From assembly GCA_018657495.1 (NCBI GenBank), contig JABHXA010000012.1:24618-88617 (forward strand): 64,000 nucleotides of DNA, given 5' to 3'. The stretch is from Fidelibacterota bacterium (lineage in GTDB: Bacteria > Fidelibacterota > Marinisomatia > SCGC-AAA003-L08 > JACNLC01). This document shows positions 42,705-52,338 of the stretch, piece after piece. Numbering within the stretch: the stretch's first letter is position 1; the number at the start of each line of letters is the position of its first letter. The translations under genes were made by a program, and so were the position numbers. Under the pieces are notes generated by a model, which was not told where the DNA came from, made no database searches, and saw nothing but the letters and a program-made list of their open reading frames with translations.

Positions 42705-44018
42705 TTGATAAATAAGAGTATCATTGAAGCGTTTACAAGTATCGCCAGGGAAAAAAATGTAGATCGGACGAATCTCGGAACGATTATTGAAGAACTATTT
42801 ATGACACTAATTCGTAAAAAGTACGGCGAAGAGCGAGAGAATTTTAGTGTTATCGTAAATATGGAAAAAGGTGAAATTGAAATCTACCAAGAAATGGAAG
42901 TGGTGGAAGATGTTGTTGATCCAGTTGTGGAAATTAGCCTTGAAGATGCAAATAAACTGGAATCAGATATCGAAGTCGGCGATCCATTTATCGTGGTTAT
43001 TGATCCTACCTCTTTTGGCCGTCGTTTGATTAATACAGCAAAACAATATCTTAATCAAAAGATCAGAGATATTGAAAAAGAATCTATTTTTGAAGAATTT
43101 AAAGCACGTGTTGGTGAAATTGCAGTTGGAAATGTGCATCAGATTCAGCGTGACAATGTATTTGTAAATATTGATAAAGCTGAGATGCTTCTGCCAAAAT
43201 CTGAGCAAATGATAAATGATCGATTTAGACGTGGCCAGACTGTCAGAGGAATTATTAAATCTGTAGAGTGGAAGTCAAAAGGTCCGCAAATTATTTTGTC
43301 GAGATCATCAAATGATTTTCTAAAACGATTATTTGAGATGGAAATCCCTGAGATTGAAGATGAAATTATAGAAATTAAAAAAGTATCTAGAGTTCCTGGA
43401 GATCGCAGTAAAGTTGTAGTATTTTCTGCAGATAAGAGAATTGACGCTGTTGGTGCATGTGTGGGGATGAGGGGAAGTCGTATCCAGGCGATTGTGCGAG
43501 AATTGAATGGTGAGAAAATTGATATCGTCAACTGGAGCAAACAGCCTGAAATTCTTATTACCCGGGCCCTGTCACCTGCTAAGCCACTCAATCTATTTAT
43601 AGATGAAAATAGACCGTACTGCATCGCAGTATTCGAAGATGAGGAACTGCCTATTGCTATTGGAAAAAATGGACAAAACATAAAACTCACTTCTGAAATA
43701 ACAGGATATACAATTGATGCAGTAAAAAAATCTGAATATGAAGGGATAAAGAAAAGCACCGTTTATCTTGATGAACTTGATATCATATCAAAAGAACAAT
43801 TGGAGTCTCTCTCAAAAGAAGAAATATTTATCGGTGAAGAATTTTTGGATGCGGATAGAAATTTACTTATTAAGCTTGATGGATTTGATTCTGATGTTAT
43901 TACTAATATTGCCTCAGAAATTCAGAAAATAACTGATGAGCAGGAGCAGGAGCAAGAACAGGATAAAGAACAAGAGCAAAGCGAAAAAAATAACGAAATT
44001 GGAACCGAAGAAGGTTAA
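42705..44018 (+). CDS. nusA: Transcription termination/antitermination protein NusA
   Basis: NusA binds RNA polymerase and controls pausing, termination and antitermination. The 437-aa protein has the RNAP-binding N-terminal domain (about 1-125), an S1 domain (GNVHQIQRDNVFVNIDKAEMLLP, about 130-200) and tandem KH domains with the GACVGMRGSRIQAIV and IGKNGQNIKL loops. It ends in a low-complexity acidic/glutamine tail (EQEQEQEQDKEQEQ), without the C-terminal acidic repeats of Escherichia coli NusA. The start is TTG 42705 by homology of the first residues. It heads the nusA-infB-rbfA-truB-ribF-rpsO-pnp cluster. Confidence 0.95.
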   Translation: MINKSIIEAFTSIAREKNVDRTNLGTIIEELFMTLIRKKYGEERENFSVIVNMEKGEIEIYQEMEVVEDVVDPVVEISLEDANKLESDIEVGDPFIVVIDPTSFGRRLINTAKQYLNQKIRDIEKESIFEEFKARVGEIAVGNVHQIQRDNVFVNIDKAEMLLPKSEQMINDRFRRGQTVRGIIKSVEWKSKGPQIILSRSSNDFLKRLFEMEIPEIEDEIIEIKKVSRVPGDRSKVVVFSADKRIDAVGACVGMRGSRIQAIVRELNGEKIDIVNWSKQPEILITRALSPAKPLNLFIDENRPYCIAVFEDEELPIAIGKNGQNIKLTSEITGYTIDAVKKSEYEGIKKSTVYLDELDIISKEQLESLSKEEIFIGEEFLDADRNLLIKLDGFDSDVITNIASEIQKITDEQEQEQEQDKEQEQSEKNNEIGTEEG

Positions 44019-46670
44019 ATGCCAGAAACTGTAAAAAAGAAACGAATATTTCAGATAGCCAAAGAACTGAATATATCCCATGCGGATATAATTAGTTACC
44101 TTTCTAAACAAGGGGTTGAGGTAAGCGGTTTAAATTCACCAGTTGACAGTGAAGTGTATGAAAAAATATTAGGTGAATTCTCAAAGGATAAAGAAGCCCT
44201 TGATCGTTTTAGAAAAGATCAGGCAAGGCGAAATATAAAAAATACTATTCGCACAAAAGATATCCTTGAGAAAAATATTACCGTCGAATCTGATCATTCT
44301 GCAGCTAGGGGTAAACCTGTAGCAAAAAGTGAAACTGCTGGTTTATTAAACTTAAAAGATAAACTTGCAAAAGAGAAACAGAGAATTACCACTGAAAAGC
44401 ATCAAATTGAAGAAAAGAAAAAATCATTAGAAAAAACTGTAGAAAAACCGGTAGTGCCGGTAGTGATTGAAGAAATCCCCGATGAAAAGGTAATCTCTAC
44501 AAAGATTAAAAAGACTAAAAAACCTATTGTTGGTTTAAAGATTATCTCACGACCTGTGATAAAGGAAAGTCCTCCTGATTCCAAAAAAACGATTGCTGCA
44601 AAAAAAGAAGCTGCCAAAGCGAAAGATGTTCCTCCTCGTACTAAGCCAAAAAGCGTTACAAAACCTGCCGCAGCAAGCAAAAAACCGACTGATAAAATTT
44701 CTAGTCTTAAGAAATTTGATGTTAAAGATATTGCTAATAAATTAAATCAATCAAAAAAATCTGCTCCCAAGTCAAAATCAAAAAGCATATCACTGGCTGG
44801 ATTAAAAACAAAGACTACAACTCAAATTGGTGGAAGATCGACAAGAAGAAAGAAGAAAAAATCTGCTAAAGCAGTTGATTCTCCGGAACAATTATTAACT
44901 GATTTAAAGAAATCTATACGAGTGCCGGAATTTACTACGGTAGATGAGTTGGCCAGATCAATGAATGTGAATGTAAACGAAGTCATTAAGAAATGTATGG
45001 ATATGGGCATGATGGCATCCATTAATTTCAGATTAGATATGGAGTCTATTGAATTTCTTGCTGATGAGTTTGGTTTCGAAGTTGAAACTGTCACGGATGT
45101 TGGACAGGAAATCCTTGATAAAATAGAATCTGTTATCGAAGATGATGGTGATCTTGAACCCAGACCTCCAGTAGTCACAATTATGGGGCATGTTGACCAT
45201 GGGAAAACTTCACTTTTAGATCACATTCGAAAAGAGAATGTAGTTGCTGGTGAATCTGGCGGGATTACACAGCATATTGGTGCTTATGAAGTAATTTTAC
45301 CCAGTAAAGCACAAATAACCTTTATTGATACTCCAGGTCATGCAGCATTTACTTCAATGAGATCTAGAGGAGCCAAGGTCACTGATATTGTAATTATCAT
45401 AATAGCTGCAGATGATGGTGTAATGCCACAAACAATTGAAGCCATAGATCATGCAAAGGCAGCTGACGTTCCTATAATTATTGCAATTAACAAAATTGAC
45501 AGACCAAGTGCAGATCCTGAGAAAATAAAACGTGAATTATCAGAGAGAAATATTCTGGTAGAAGACTGGGGCGGGAAATACCAATGTTCAGAAATTTCTG
45601 CCAAATCAGGCTTGGGAATAGATGATTTACTTGACAAAATCATTATGGAGTCAGAATTACTTGAATTAAAAGCAAGTAAAAATACAAATGCCCAAGGTGT
45701 TGTTATTGAATCCAGATTAGATAAAGGGTACGGTGCTGTTGCAACAATACTGATCAATAAGGGTACTTTAAAGATGGGAGACGTATTCGTTTGTGGGTCT
45801 CAGTACTCTAAGGTACGAGCCATTTTAGATGAACGGCATAATCGAAAAAGTGAGGGTTATCCTTCCGATCCCGTTCAAATTCTTGGTTTTACCGAAGTGC
45901 CCAGTGCAGGTGATAAATTTATTGTCCTGAAAGACGAACGTGAAGCCCGAAAAATCGCCCTGCAAAGATCACAACTAGAAAGAGAAGCAGAACATCGCCG
46001 ATTCAGACATTTGACTCTTGAGCAAATTGGTCAAAGAATTTCTAAAGGTGAAATGAAAAATCTGGAAATTATTATTAAGGGTGATGTGGATGGTTCAATT
46101 GAAGCCATTAGTGATTCTCTGATGGGTCTTTCCACTGAAGAAGTTGGGGTGGACATATTACATAGATCTGTTGGGATGATTACAGAAAATGATGTTACCT
46201 TGGCCAATGCGTCATCAGCAATCATCATTGCCTTCAATGTTATTGCCACAAATGAAGCCAGGTCTCTTGCAAAATCTCATAATATTGACATTCGACATTA
46301 TTCTGTCATTTATGATGCTATAAATGAGATTAAACTAGCATTAGAAGGCTTACTTACTCCTGAAAGAATTGAGACCATCACCGGTGAGGCAGAAGTCAGG
46401 ACATTATTTAAGGTTGGCAGAAGGAATCTTATTGCCGGTTCCTATTTAAGATCCGGTATTGCCAAAAAGAACTCCCTTCTGAGAGTATTAAGGAATGGAG
46501 AATTGATTTTTGCCGGAAGATTAAGCACCTTGAAAAGATTCAAGGAGAATGTTAATGAGGTAAAAGAAGGATTTGAATGTGGAATATCTATTGATGGATT
46601 CACTGAGTTCAATGAGGGAGATAATATCGAATTCTATGAACATAAAGATATTAAAAGAAAACTCGCTTAA
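44019..46670 (+). CDS. infB: Translation initiation factor IF-2
   Basis: IF-2 is the GTPase that delivers initiator tRNA to the 30S subunit. The 883-aa protein begins with an IF2_N domain (RIFQIAKELNISHADIISYL). A long lysine-rich, low-complexity linker (about 90-300) and a second N-domain (TVDELARSMNVNVNEVIKKC) follow. The G domain starts at GHVDHGKT (390-397), with DTPGHAAF and NKID. The C-terminal domains binding fMet-tRNA are intact. The ATG abuts the nusA stop. rbfA follows after five bases. Confidence 0.97.
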   Translation: MPETVKKKRIFQIAKELNISHADIISYLSKQGVEVSGLNSPVDSEVYEKILGEFSKDKEALDRFRKDQARRNIKNTIRTKDILEKNITVESDHSAARGKPVAKSETAGLLNLKDKLAKEKQRITTEKHQIEEKKKSLEKTVEKPVVPVVIEEIPDEKVISTKIKKTKKPIVGLKIISRPVIKESPPDSKKTIAAKKEAAKAKDVPPRTKPKSVTKPAAASKKPTDKISSLKKFDVKDIANKLNQSKKSAPKSKSKSISLAGLKTKTTTQIGGRSTRRKKKKSAKAVDSPEQLLTDLKKSIRVPEFTTVDELARSMNVNVNEVIKKCMDMGMMASINFRLDMESIEFLADEFGFEVETVTDVGQEILDKIESVIEDDGDLEPRPPVVTIMGHVDHGKTSLLDHIRKENVVAGESGGITQHIGAYEVILPSKAQITFIDTPGHAAFTSMRSRGAKVTDIVIIIIAADDGVMPQTIEAIDHAKAADVPIIIAINKIDRPSADPEKIKRELSERNILVEDWGGKYQCSEISAKSGLGIDDLLDKIIMESELLELKASKNTNAQGVVIESRLDKGYGAVATILINKGTLKMGDVFVCGSQYSKVRAILDERHNRKSEGYPSDPVQILGFTEVPSAGDKFIVLKDEREARKIALQRSQLEREAEHRRFRHLTLEQIGQRISKGEMKNLEIIIKGDVDGSIEAISDSLMGLSTEEVGVDILHRSVGMITENDVTLANASSAIIIAFNVIATNEARSLAKSHNIDIRHYSVIYDAINEIKLALEGLLTPERIETITGEAEVRTLFKVGRRNLIAGSYLRSGIAKKNSLLRVLRNGELIFAGRLSTLKRFKENVNEVKEGFECGISIDGFTEFNEGDNIEFYEHKDIKRKLA

Positions 46671-46675
46671 ACAAT

Positions 46676-47047
46676 ATGCCAAGCAGCAACCGTCCATATA
46701 GCCGTGCTGATCGCCTTGGAGATGAGGTTAAACACATCCTTGGTGAACTATTTATTACCCATGTCCATTTGCATGGTGTTGGCATGCTTACAATCACCAA
46801 AGTTAAAATGACAAGAGACCTGATGATAGCAAAAGTATATGTAAGCTTTTTGGATAAGGAAAAAACCGCTGAGGATTTAATAAAACAATTAAAAGACCAA
46901 AAGGGAGTTATACGATATAATTTGGGAAATCGGATTAATTCAAAGTTCGTCCCTGATTTAAGATTTTATTACGATGATACCCTCGCTCACGCAGAGCATA
47001 TTGAAACATTGATCCATAAATTGAAAGCAGAAAATACTGATAAATGA
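46676..47047 (+). CDS. rbfA: Ribosome-binding factor A
   Basis: RbfA binds the 30S subunit and aids 16S rRNA 5'-end maturation and cold adaptation. The 123-aa protein has the type II KH-like pattern: RADRLGDEVKHILGEL, LTITKVKMTRDLMIAKVYVSFL and the closing PDLRFYYDDTLAHAEHIETL. This last motif is the RbfA hallmark (DdsxxxxxxIexLl). The stop overlaps the start of truB by four bases, in the standard order of this cluster. Confidence 0.95.
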   Translation: MPSSNRPYSRADRLGDEVKHILGELFITHVHLHGVGMLTITKVKMTRDLMIAKVYVSFLDKEKTAEDLIKQLKDQKGVIRYNLGNRINSKFVPDLRFYYDDTLAHAEHIETLIHKLKAENTDK

Positions 47048-47700
47048 ATAGGGTTGATGCCTTTTGGAAACCCAAAGGCTGCACATCATACGATGTTATA
47101 CGAAAATTAAAGACATACCTGGGAAAGACCAAGATTGGCCATGCCGGTACTCTGGATCCATTTGCTGAAGGAATATTAATCATATTGTTTGGAAAGTCTA
47201 CAAAAAAACAGGCTATTATGATGGACCTTGAGAAAGAATATATCGCAACGATTCAGCTAGGTAAAACAACTACAACTCTTGATCCTGAAGGAGAATTTAT
47301 CGAGGAATCGCCTATTGGTGATCTTAATGAAAACAAGATAAATGCTGTACTTAAGAAATTCATCGGTGAGATTTCCCAGGTTCCGCCTGTTTACTCTGCA
47401 TTGAAAAGGAATGGTAAGCCACTTTATAAATATGCCAGACAAGGCGTAGAGGTAAAAATTGAGCCGAGAAAAGTCAATGTATTCGGTATACAGTTATTAT
47501 CTTTTACTAAAGATACAGTCATAATTAAGGTTCAATGTGGGAAGGGAACTTATATACGGTCCATGGCAAGAGATATTGCATTAGAACTGGGGACAGTTGG
47601 TTATCTTACAAGCTTGACCAGAACACGCATAGGCAATTTTGAAAAGGATTCTGCTATTACTATTGAAAGGATTCCAAATTGGTTGTCCACCATGGTCTAA
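47044..47700 (+). CDS. truB: tRNA pseudouridine(55) synthase
   Basis: TruB isomerises U55 in the T loop of tRNAs. The catalytic aspartate sits in GHAGTLDPFAEG (about residues 35-46). KPKGCTSYDV, EKEYIATIQLG, QVPPVYSALKRNGKPLYKYAR and CGKGTYIRSMARDI match the family. At 218 aa it lacks the C-terminal PUA domain found in longer TruB, a form common in several phyla. It overlaps rbfA by four bases, and its end overlaps ribF by 22 bases. Confidence 0.95.
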   Translation: MNRVDAFWKPKGCTSYDVIRKLKTYLGKTKIGHAGTLDPFAEGILIILFGKSTKKQAIMMDLEKEYIATIQLGKTTTTLDPEGEFIEESPIGDLNENKINAVLKKFIGEISQVPPVYSALKRNGKPLYKYARQGVEVKIEPRKVNVFGIQLLSFTKDTVIIKVQCGKGTYIRSMARDIALELGTVGYLTSLTRTRIGNFEKDSAITIERIPNWLSTMV

Positions 47701-48605
47701 GCAATTTTAATGGTGTGGACGAATCTGTTTTGACAGTGGGAATTTTTGACGGTATTCATCTTGGACACAGGAGAATTATCAAGAAACTGGTAAAGGATGC
47801 TGAATTATTAAATACCATTTCATGTTTGATCACCTTCGATCCTCACCCACAAAATATTTTAAGATTGGATGAACAACCCAATAAAAAATTACTGAGTACA
47901 ATAAAAAAGAAAATTCAAATCTTGGAAAAATTAGGATTAGGTGTAATGCTAATTCTGCCATTTAATGAAAATACTGCCAAGATATCTGCGATTGATTTTC
48001 TAAGGGATATCATAATTGAGAAATTCCATCCAAAGGAAGTTATTCTGGGACATGATCATCATTTTGGTTACCAACGTGAAGGAAATAGTTCCTTCATGAG
48101 TACTCAATCAAATGTTTTTAACTTTAAGCTGGAAGTCATTGGTCCGGTGGAATCAAATGGAAAAATAATCAGCAGCACCTATATAAGAGATCGAATAAAT
48201 AATTACAGTATTACTGAAGCAAATAATTTGCTCAGCAGGAATTATGAGATATCCGGTAGAATAATTCACGGACAGCATTTTGGAAGGGAATTAGGATTCC
48301 CAACTGCAAATATTGAACTTGATGATTTAGCTCAATTATTACCACCTGATGGTGTTTACTGTGTAGATATAATCATTGATAACAATAAATATTGTGGGAT
48401 GTGCTATATCGGCAGTCGTCCTACTTTTGGAGATAATTTACAGCTTGCCATTGAAGTAAATATTCTTAATTCTGAGATTGAAAATATATATGATGAATTT
48501 GCAATAATTGAATTTAAAGAATTTGTCAGGGCGGAAATAAAGTTTGATTCAAAAAATATGTTAATTAATCAATTAAAAAAAGATAGAGAAAAATGTCTGA
48601 ATTAA
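47679..48605 (+). CDS. ribF: Bifunctional riboflavin kinase/FAD synthetase
   Basis: RibF phosphorylates riboflavin to FMN and adenylates it to FAD. The 308-aa protein has the N-terminal FAD synthetase half (TVGIFDGIHLGHRRII, LITFDPHPQNIL, ISSTYIRDRI) and the C-terminal flavokinase half (GRIIHGQHFGRELGFPTANI, GVYCVDI). I use the TTG at 47679, with GAAAGG eight bases before it and the family N-terminus following. No FMN riboswitch is visible upstream, as expected inside an operon. Confidence 0.94.
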   Translation: MVVHHGLSNFNGVDESVLTVGIFDGIHLGHRRIIKKLVKDAELLNTISCLITFDPHPQNILRLDEQPNKKLLSTIKKKIQILEKLGLGVMLILPFNENTAKISAIDFLRDIIIEKFHPKEVILGHDHHFGYQREGNSSFMSTQSNVFNFKLEVIGPVESNGKIISSTYIRDRINNYSITEANNLLSRNYEISGRIIHGQHFGRELGFPTANIELDDLAQLLPPDGVYCVDIIIDNNKYCGMCYIGSRPTFGDNLQLAIEVNILNSEIENIYDEFAIIEFKEFVRAEIKFDSKNMLINQLKKDREKCLN

Positions 48606-48631
48606 CAGACAGTTAAGGAGAAAATAAAAAG

Positions 48632-48901
48632 ATGTCAATAACAAAAGAAAAAACGGTGGATCTTATTAGTACATATGGAAAAAATGAAAAAGATTCTGGA
48701 TCATCCGAATCTCAAGTAGCCATACTTACTACCAGAATAAGGCGCATTACGGATCATTTAAAAGAAAATAAAAAAGATCACTCAGGCCGACGAGGTTTGC
48801 TTGCAATGGTTTCAAGAAGAAGAAGATTATTAAGTTATATTAAGAAAAATAGTATTCAAAAATACCAGGACCTCATCCAGAAGTTGGAAATAAGAAAATA
48901 A
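48632..48901 (+). CDS. rpsO: 30S ribosomal protein S15
   Basis: S15 is a primary 16S rRNA-binding protein of the small subunit platform. The 89-aa length and segments DSGSSESQVAILTTRI, HLKENKKDHSGRRGLLAMV and RRRRLLSYIKK are the family core. AAGGAG is well placed before the ATG. It lies in the usual ribF-rpsO-pnp order, 62 bases before pnp. Confidence 0.97.
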   Translation: MSITKEKTVDLISTYGKNEKDSGSSESQVAILTTRIRRITDHLKENKKDHSGRRGLLAMVSRRRRLLSYIKKNSIQKYQDLIQKLEIRK

Positions 48902-48963
48902 ATAAGTGATAGAACAAAATAAAAACAGAAGATAAAGAAGAAGAAAAATAGAAAAGGAAAAAA

Positions 48964-51108
48964 ATGATAGAGAAAAAAATTGAATTAGCCGGACGCGAGT
49001 TAAAAATTGAAACTGGAACTCTTGCCAAACAAGCAAGCGGATCGGTTTTAGTAACGATGGGAGAGACTGTCGTATTGGTAGCAGTTACTGCAAATCCAGG
49101 CGTGGCCGAGGATCGTGGGTTTTTCCCATTGTCAGTAGATTACCGAGAGAAATTTTATGCATCAGGAAGAATCCCCGGTGGATTTTTTAAGCGGGAAGCA
49201 AGACCAAGCGAATCAGAAATTATTGCTTGCAGGATTACCGATAGACCGCTCCGTCCCTTATTCCCAAAGGGATTTTATAACGAAGTACAAGTCGCCATAA
49301 ATGTTTTATCCTATGATGGCGAAAATGAAGCTGATCTCCTTGGGACAATTGGAGCATCCACAGCCCTCGCTATTTCAGATATACCATGGGACGGACCAGT
49401 CGCATCAGTGCGTGTTGGAAAAATTGATGGAAAATATGTAGTAAATCCGTCAAAAACTGACATGGAAGAAAGCGAAATGGAAGTAATTGTTTCTGGTACA
49501 GAAGATTCCATAATTATGGTTGAAGGTGAAGCAAACTTCATTTCTGAAGATACATTTCTATCCGGAATTATGTATGCTCATGAAGCCATCAAGGATATTA
49601 TCTCAATGCAGAATAGCCTTGTTGAAGAATGTGGTAAAGAAAAAAGAGTTGTTCCTGAAGTTGAAATAAATCTTGAACTTCACGCTGCCGTTGATAAAGC
49701 AGTTGATGGTAAAATATCTGACTTGAATAAACCAAAGAACAAGTTTGACAGATATGGTGATGTACGTCTTTTTACAGACAAAATTGTTGAAAATCTTTCT
49801 GAAGAATACCCTGAGGACGAATCATCAATCCGAGCATATATTGACGAGCTAATCCGCGTTGATTTGAGAAATAAAACTCTAAATGGTGAAAGAGCAGATG
49901 GACGGAATTTGACCGATATTCGGGATATTACAATTGACAACGGTCTGTTACCGCGTGCACATGGATCATCTGTATTTACAAGGGGTGAAACACAGGCATT
50001 AGTCATTACCACACTGGGTAGTAAAAAAGATGAACAGATGCTGGATAATATTGACGGTGTTACCTTTAAGCAATTCATGCTTCATTACAACTTCCCACCA
50101 TATTGTGTTGGTGAAGCCCGTCCTAAGTTTAGTACATCAAGAAGAGAGATTGGACACGGGAATCTTGCCGAAAGAGCAATCAAGAAAGTTCTCCCTAGTC
50201 AGGAATTATTCCCATATACAATTCGAATTGTCTCTGAAATCCTTGAGTCAAACGGATCATCTTCCATGGCTACAGTCTGTGGTGGTATTATGTCATTAAT
50301 GGATGCCGGAGTTCCAATTTCTGCGCCAGTTGCAGGTATTGCGATGGGATTAATCCTTGAAGATGTTGACAACTACGCCATCTTAACCGACATACTTGGA
50401 ACAGAAGATCATCTCGGAGATATGGATTTTAAGGTTGCTGGTTCAAAAGATGGAATTACTGCAATTCAAATGGATTTGAAAATTCCAGGATTGCAGATTG
50501 ATTTACTCCGCAAAGCGCTCCAACAGGCTCTTGAAGGGAGAAAACAAATTCTGGATACAATGAATACAATTCTTGATAAACCACGGGATGAGATATCAAA
50601 ATGGGCTCCGCAAATACGACAGACTGTTATACCGGTTGAAAAGATCGGTGGACTAATTGGACCAGGCGGAAAAAATATCAAAGCTCTTTGTGAAAAATAT
50701 GAATGCGAAATTAACATTGATGATGACGGAAGTGTAAAAGTATTTGGTAGTGATTTAAATAAAATCAATGAAGCAATGAGTGAGATTGACAAACTAAGTA
50801 TTGTACCTAAACCGGGACAGAACTATGATGGTCAAATTGTAAAAGTCCTTGATTTTGGTGCTTTTGTTGAAATTGGTCCTGGGATTTCCGGGATGATACA
50901 TATTTCAGAATTGAAATGGGAACGCGTCAATAAAGTCACTGATGTTTTGAAACTTGGTGAAGATGTAAAGGTGAAGTTAATCAACATTGATGATTCTGGA
51001 AGGTTGAACTTCAGTATCAAGCAACTTTCATCAAAACCTGAAGGAATCAGCTCTGATAATAGATCACAAAGGAATTCTGGTCCACGGCGAGATTCCAACA
51101 GAAGATAA
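48964..51108 (+). CDS. pnp: Polyribonucleotide nucleotidyltransferase (PNPase)
   Basis: PNPase degrades RNA phosphorolytically from the 3' end. The 714-aa protein shows two RNase PH-type cores joined by a helical domain. The active core near residues 320-560 includes GERADGRN, RGETQALVITTLG, FMLHYNFPPY and GDMDFKVAGSKDGITAIQMD. A KH domain (VEKIGGLIGPGGKNIK) and an S1 domain (GQIVKVLDFGAFVEI) follow, ending in a basic tail. Length and order are standard. It closes the nusA-pnp cluster and is followed by a strong terminator. Confidence 0.97.
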   Translation: MIEKKIELAGRELKIETGTLAKQASGSVLVTMGETVVLVAVTANPGVAEDRGFFPLSVDYREKFYASGRIPGGFFKREARPSESEIIACRITDRPLRPLFPKGFYNEVQVAINVLSYDGENEADLLGTIGASTALAISDIPWDGPVASVRVGKIDGKYVVNPSKTDMEESEMEVIVSGTEDSIIMVEGEANFISEDTFLSGIMYAHEAIKDIISMQNSLVEECGKEKRVVPEVEINLELHAAVDKAVDGKISDLNKPKNKFDRYGDVRLFTDKIVENLSEEYPEDESSIRAYIDELIRVDLRNKTLNGERADGRNLTDIRDITIDNGLLPRAHGSSVFTRGETQALVITTLGSKKDEQMLDNIDGVTFKQFMLHYNFPPYCVGEARPKFSTSRREIGHGNLAERAIKKVLPSQELFPYTIRIVSEILESNGSSSMATVCGGIMSLMDAGVPISAPVAGIAMGLILEDVDNYAILTDILGTEDHLGDMDFKVAGSKDGITAIQMDLKIPGLQIDLLRKALQQALEGRKQILDTMNTILDKPRDEISKWAPQIRQTVIPVEKIGGLIGPGGKNIKALCEKYECEINIDDDGSVKVFGSDLNKINEAMSEIDKLSIVPKPGQNYDGQIVKVLDFGAFVEIGPGISGMIHISELKWERVNKVTDVLKLGEDVKVKLINIDDSGRLNFSIKQLSSKPEGISSDNRSQRNSGPRRDSNRR

Positions 51109-51128
51109 GAAGTTTTACAAATTATATT

Positions 51129-51176
51129 GGGGAGAAAATGTCTTAATTTTTGAGGGTTTCTCCCCTTTATTTTTTA
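51129..51176 (+). terminator. Rho-independent terminator after pnp
   Basis: GGGGAGAAA (51129-51137) and TTTCTCCCC (51157-51165) form a perfect nine-pair stem around a 19-base loop, followed by the T-rich tract 51166-51176. It ends the nusA-pnp operon 20 bases after its last stop. Confidence 0.88.
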
Positions 51177-51209
51177 ATTTCTAATTACTCCAAATCAAAG
51201 GAGATATAA

Positions 51210-52325
51210 ATGATTATAGGTATACCAAAAGAAATAAAGAATCACGAAAACAGGGTCTCAATGATTCCATTTGCTGTTGAAGAACTTGTTAAATCGGGTC
51301 ATACACTGCTTGTTGAAAATAATGCCGGAAGTGGTAGTGGGTTTTCCAATGAAAACTATATAGCCGCTGGTGCTAATCTAATTCCAACTGCAGCAGAAGT
51401 CTTTCAATCTGCTGATATGATCGTCAAAGTAAAAGAACCGCAACCGATAGAATTGGAAATGATTAAAAAAGATCAAATTGTCTTTACATATTTCCATTTT
51501 GCTGCAGACGAAACCCTCACAAAAACATTTATTAATACTGAAGCTATTGCCATTGCCTACGAGACTGTTCAGGCAGATAATGGTTCATTGCCGCTCCTCA
51601 TCCCAATGAGCGAGGTTGCTGGAAGAATGGCTGTACTTGAGGGTGCAAAATGTCTTGAAGAAAATATGGGAGGCAGGGGTTTATTAATTAGTGGTGTTCC
51701 TGGTGTCGCTCCGGCAACTGTAACAATCCTTGGTGGTGGTATTGTCGGAATGAATGCTGCGAAACTTGCCTCCGGCCTCGGCGCAAAAGTTTATATTCTG
51801 GATATTAATCCTGAAAGATTAAAATATCTAGATGAAATCATGGATCGCAATGTTTTTACTTTGTACTCAAACTCAATGAATATAAATGAATTACTTCCAC
51901 AGACAGATCTCTTAATTGGTGGTGTACTGGTTGTAGGGGCAAAGGCTCCCAAACTTGTAACCAGATCCATGTTGAAACTTATGGAACCAGGTTCGGTCAT
52001 TGTGGATGTTGCTGTGGATCAAGGCGGTTGTATAGAGACGTGCCGACCAACAACTCATGCAGAACCAACATATGATGTTGATGGAATCATTCATTATTGT
52101 GTTGCCAATATGCCTGGAGCTGTACCGAGGACATCAACTTTGGCTTTAACAAATGTAACATTCCCATATATAAAGAGAATTGCCGATCTTGGATACATGA
52201 ATTATCTCAAAAATAGTAAAGAGTTCCTAGGCGGATTAAATATTTTTAAAGGCAAAGTTACTTATAAAGGTGTGTCTGAGGCATTCAATATTCCATATCA
52301 CAATGCAGAAAATGTATTAAGCTGA
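51210..52325 (+). CDS. ald: Alanine dehydrogenase
   Basis: Ald interconverts L-alanine and pyruvate with NAD and ammonia. The 371-aa protein starts MIIGIPKEIKNHENRVSMIP, which contains the substrate-binding Arg and the KEIKN helix. KVKEPQPIEL follows, then the NAD loop TVTILGGGIVGMNAAKLA and LVTRSMLKLMEPGSVIVDVA. AAAGGAG precedes the ATG. It is followed after 13 bases by a polysaccharide deacetylase gene, with no obvious functional link. The family also contains transhydrogenase alpha subunits, but the length and C-terminus fit Ald. Confidence 0.96.
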   Translation: MIIGIPKEIKNHENRVSMIPFAVEELVKSGHTLLVENNAGSGSGFSNENYIAAGANLIPTAAEVFQSADMIVKVKEPQPIELEMIKKDQIVFTYFHFAADETLTKTFINTEAIAIAYETVQADNGSLPLLIPMSEVAGRMAVLEGAKCLEENMGGRGLLISGVPGVAPATVTILGGGIVGMNAAKLASGLGAKVYILDINPERLKYLDEIMDRNVFTLYSNSMNINELLPQTDLLIGGVLVVGAKAPKLVTRSMLKLMEPGSVIVDVAVDQGGCIETCRPTTHAEPTYDVDGIIHYCVANMPGAVPRTSTLALTNVTFPYIKRIADLGYMNYLKNSKEFLGGLNIFKGKVTYKGVSEAFNIPYHNAENVLS

Positions 52326-52338
52326 TTTTATAAATATT

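Noticed and set aside
43145..43759. Minus-strand frame of 204 codons inside nusA
   Set aside because: It covers the conserved KH region of NusA; the antisense reading is serine/isoleucine-rich without motifs.
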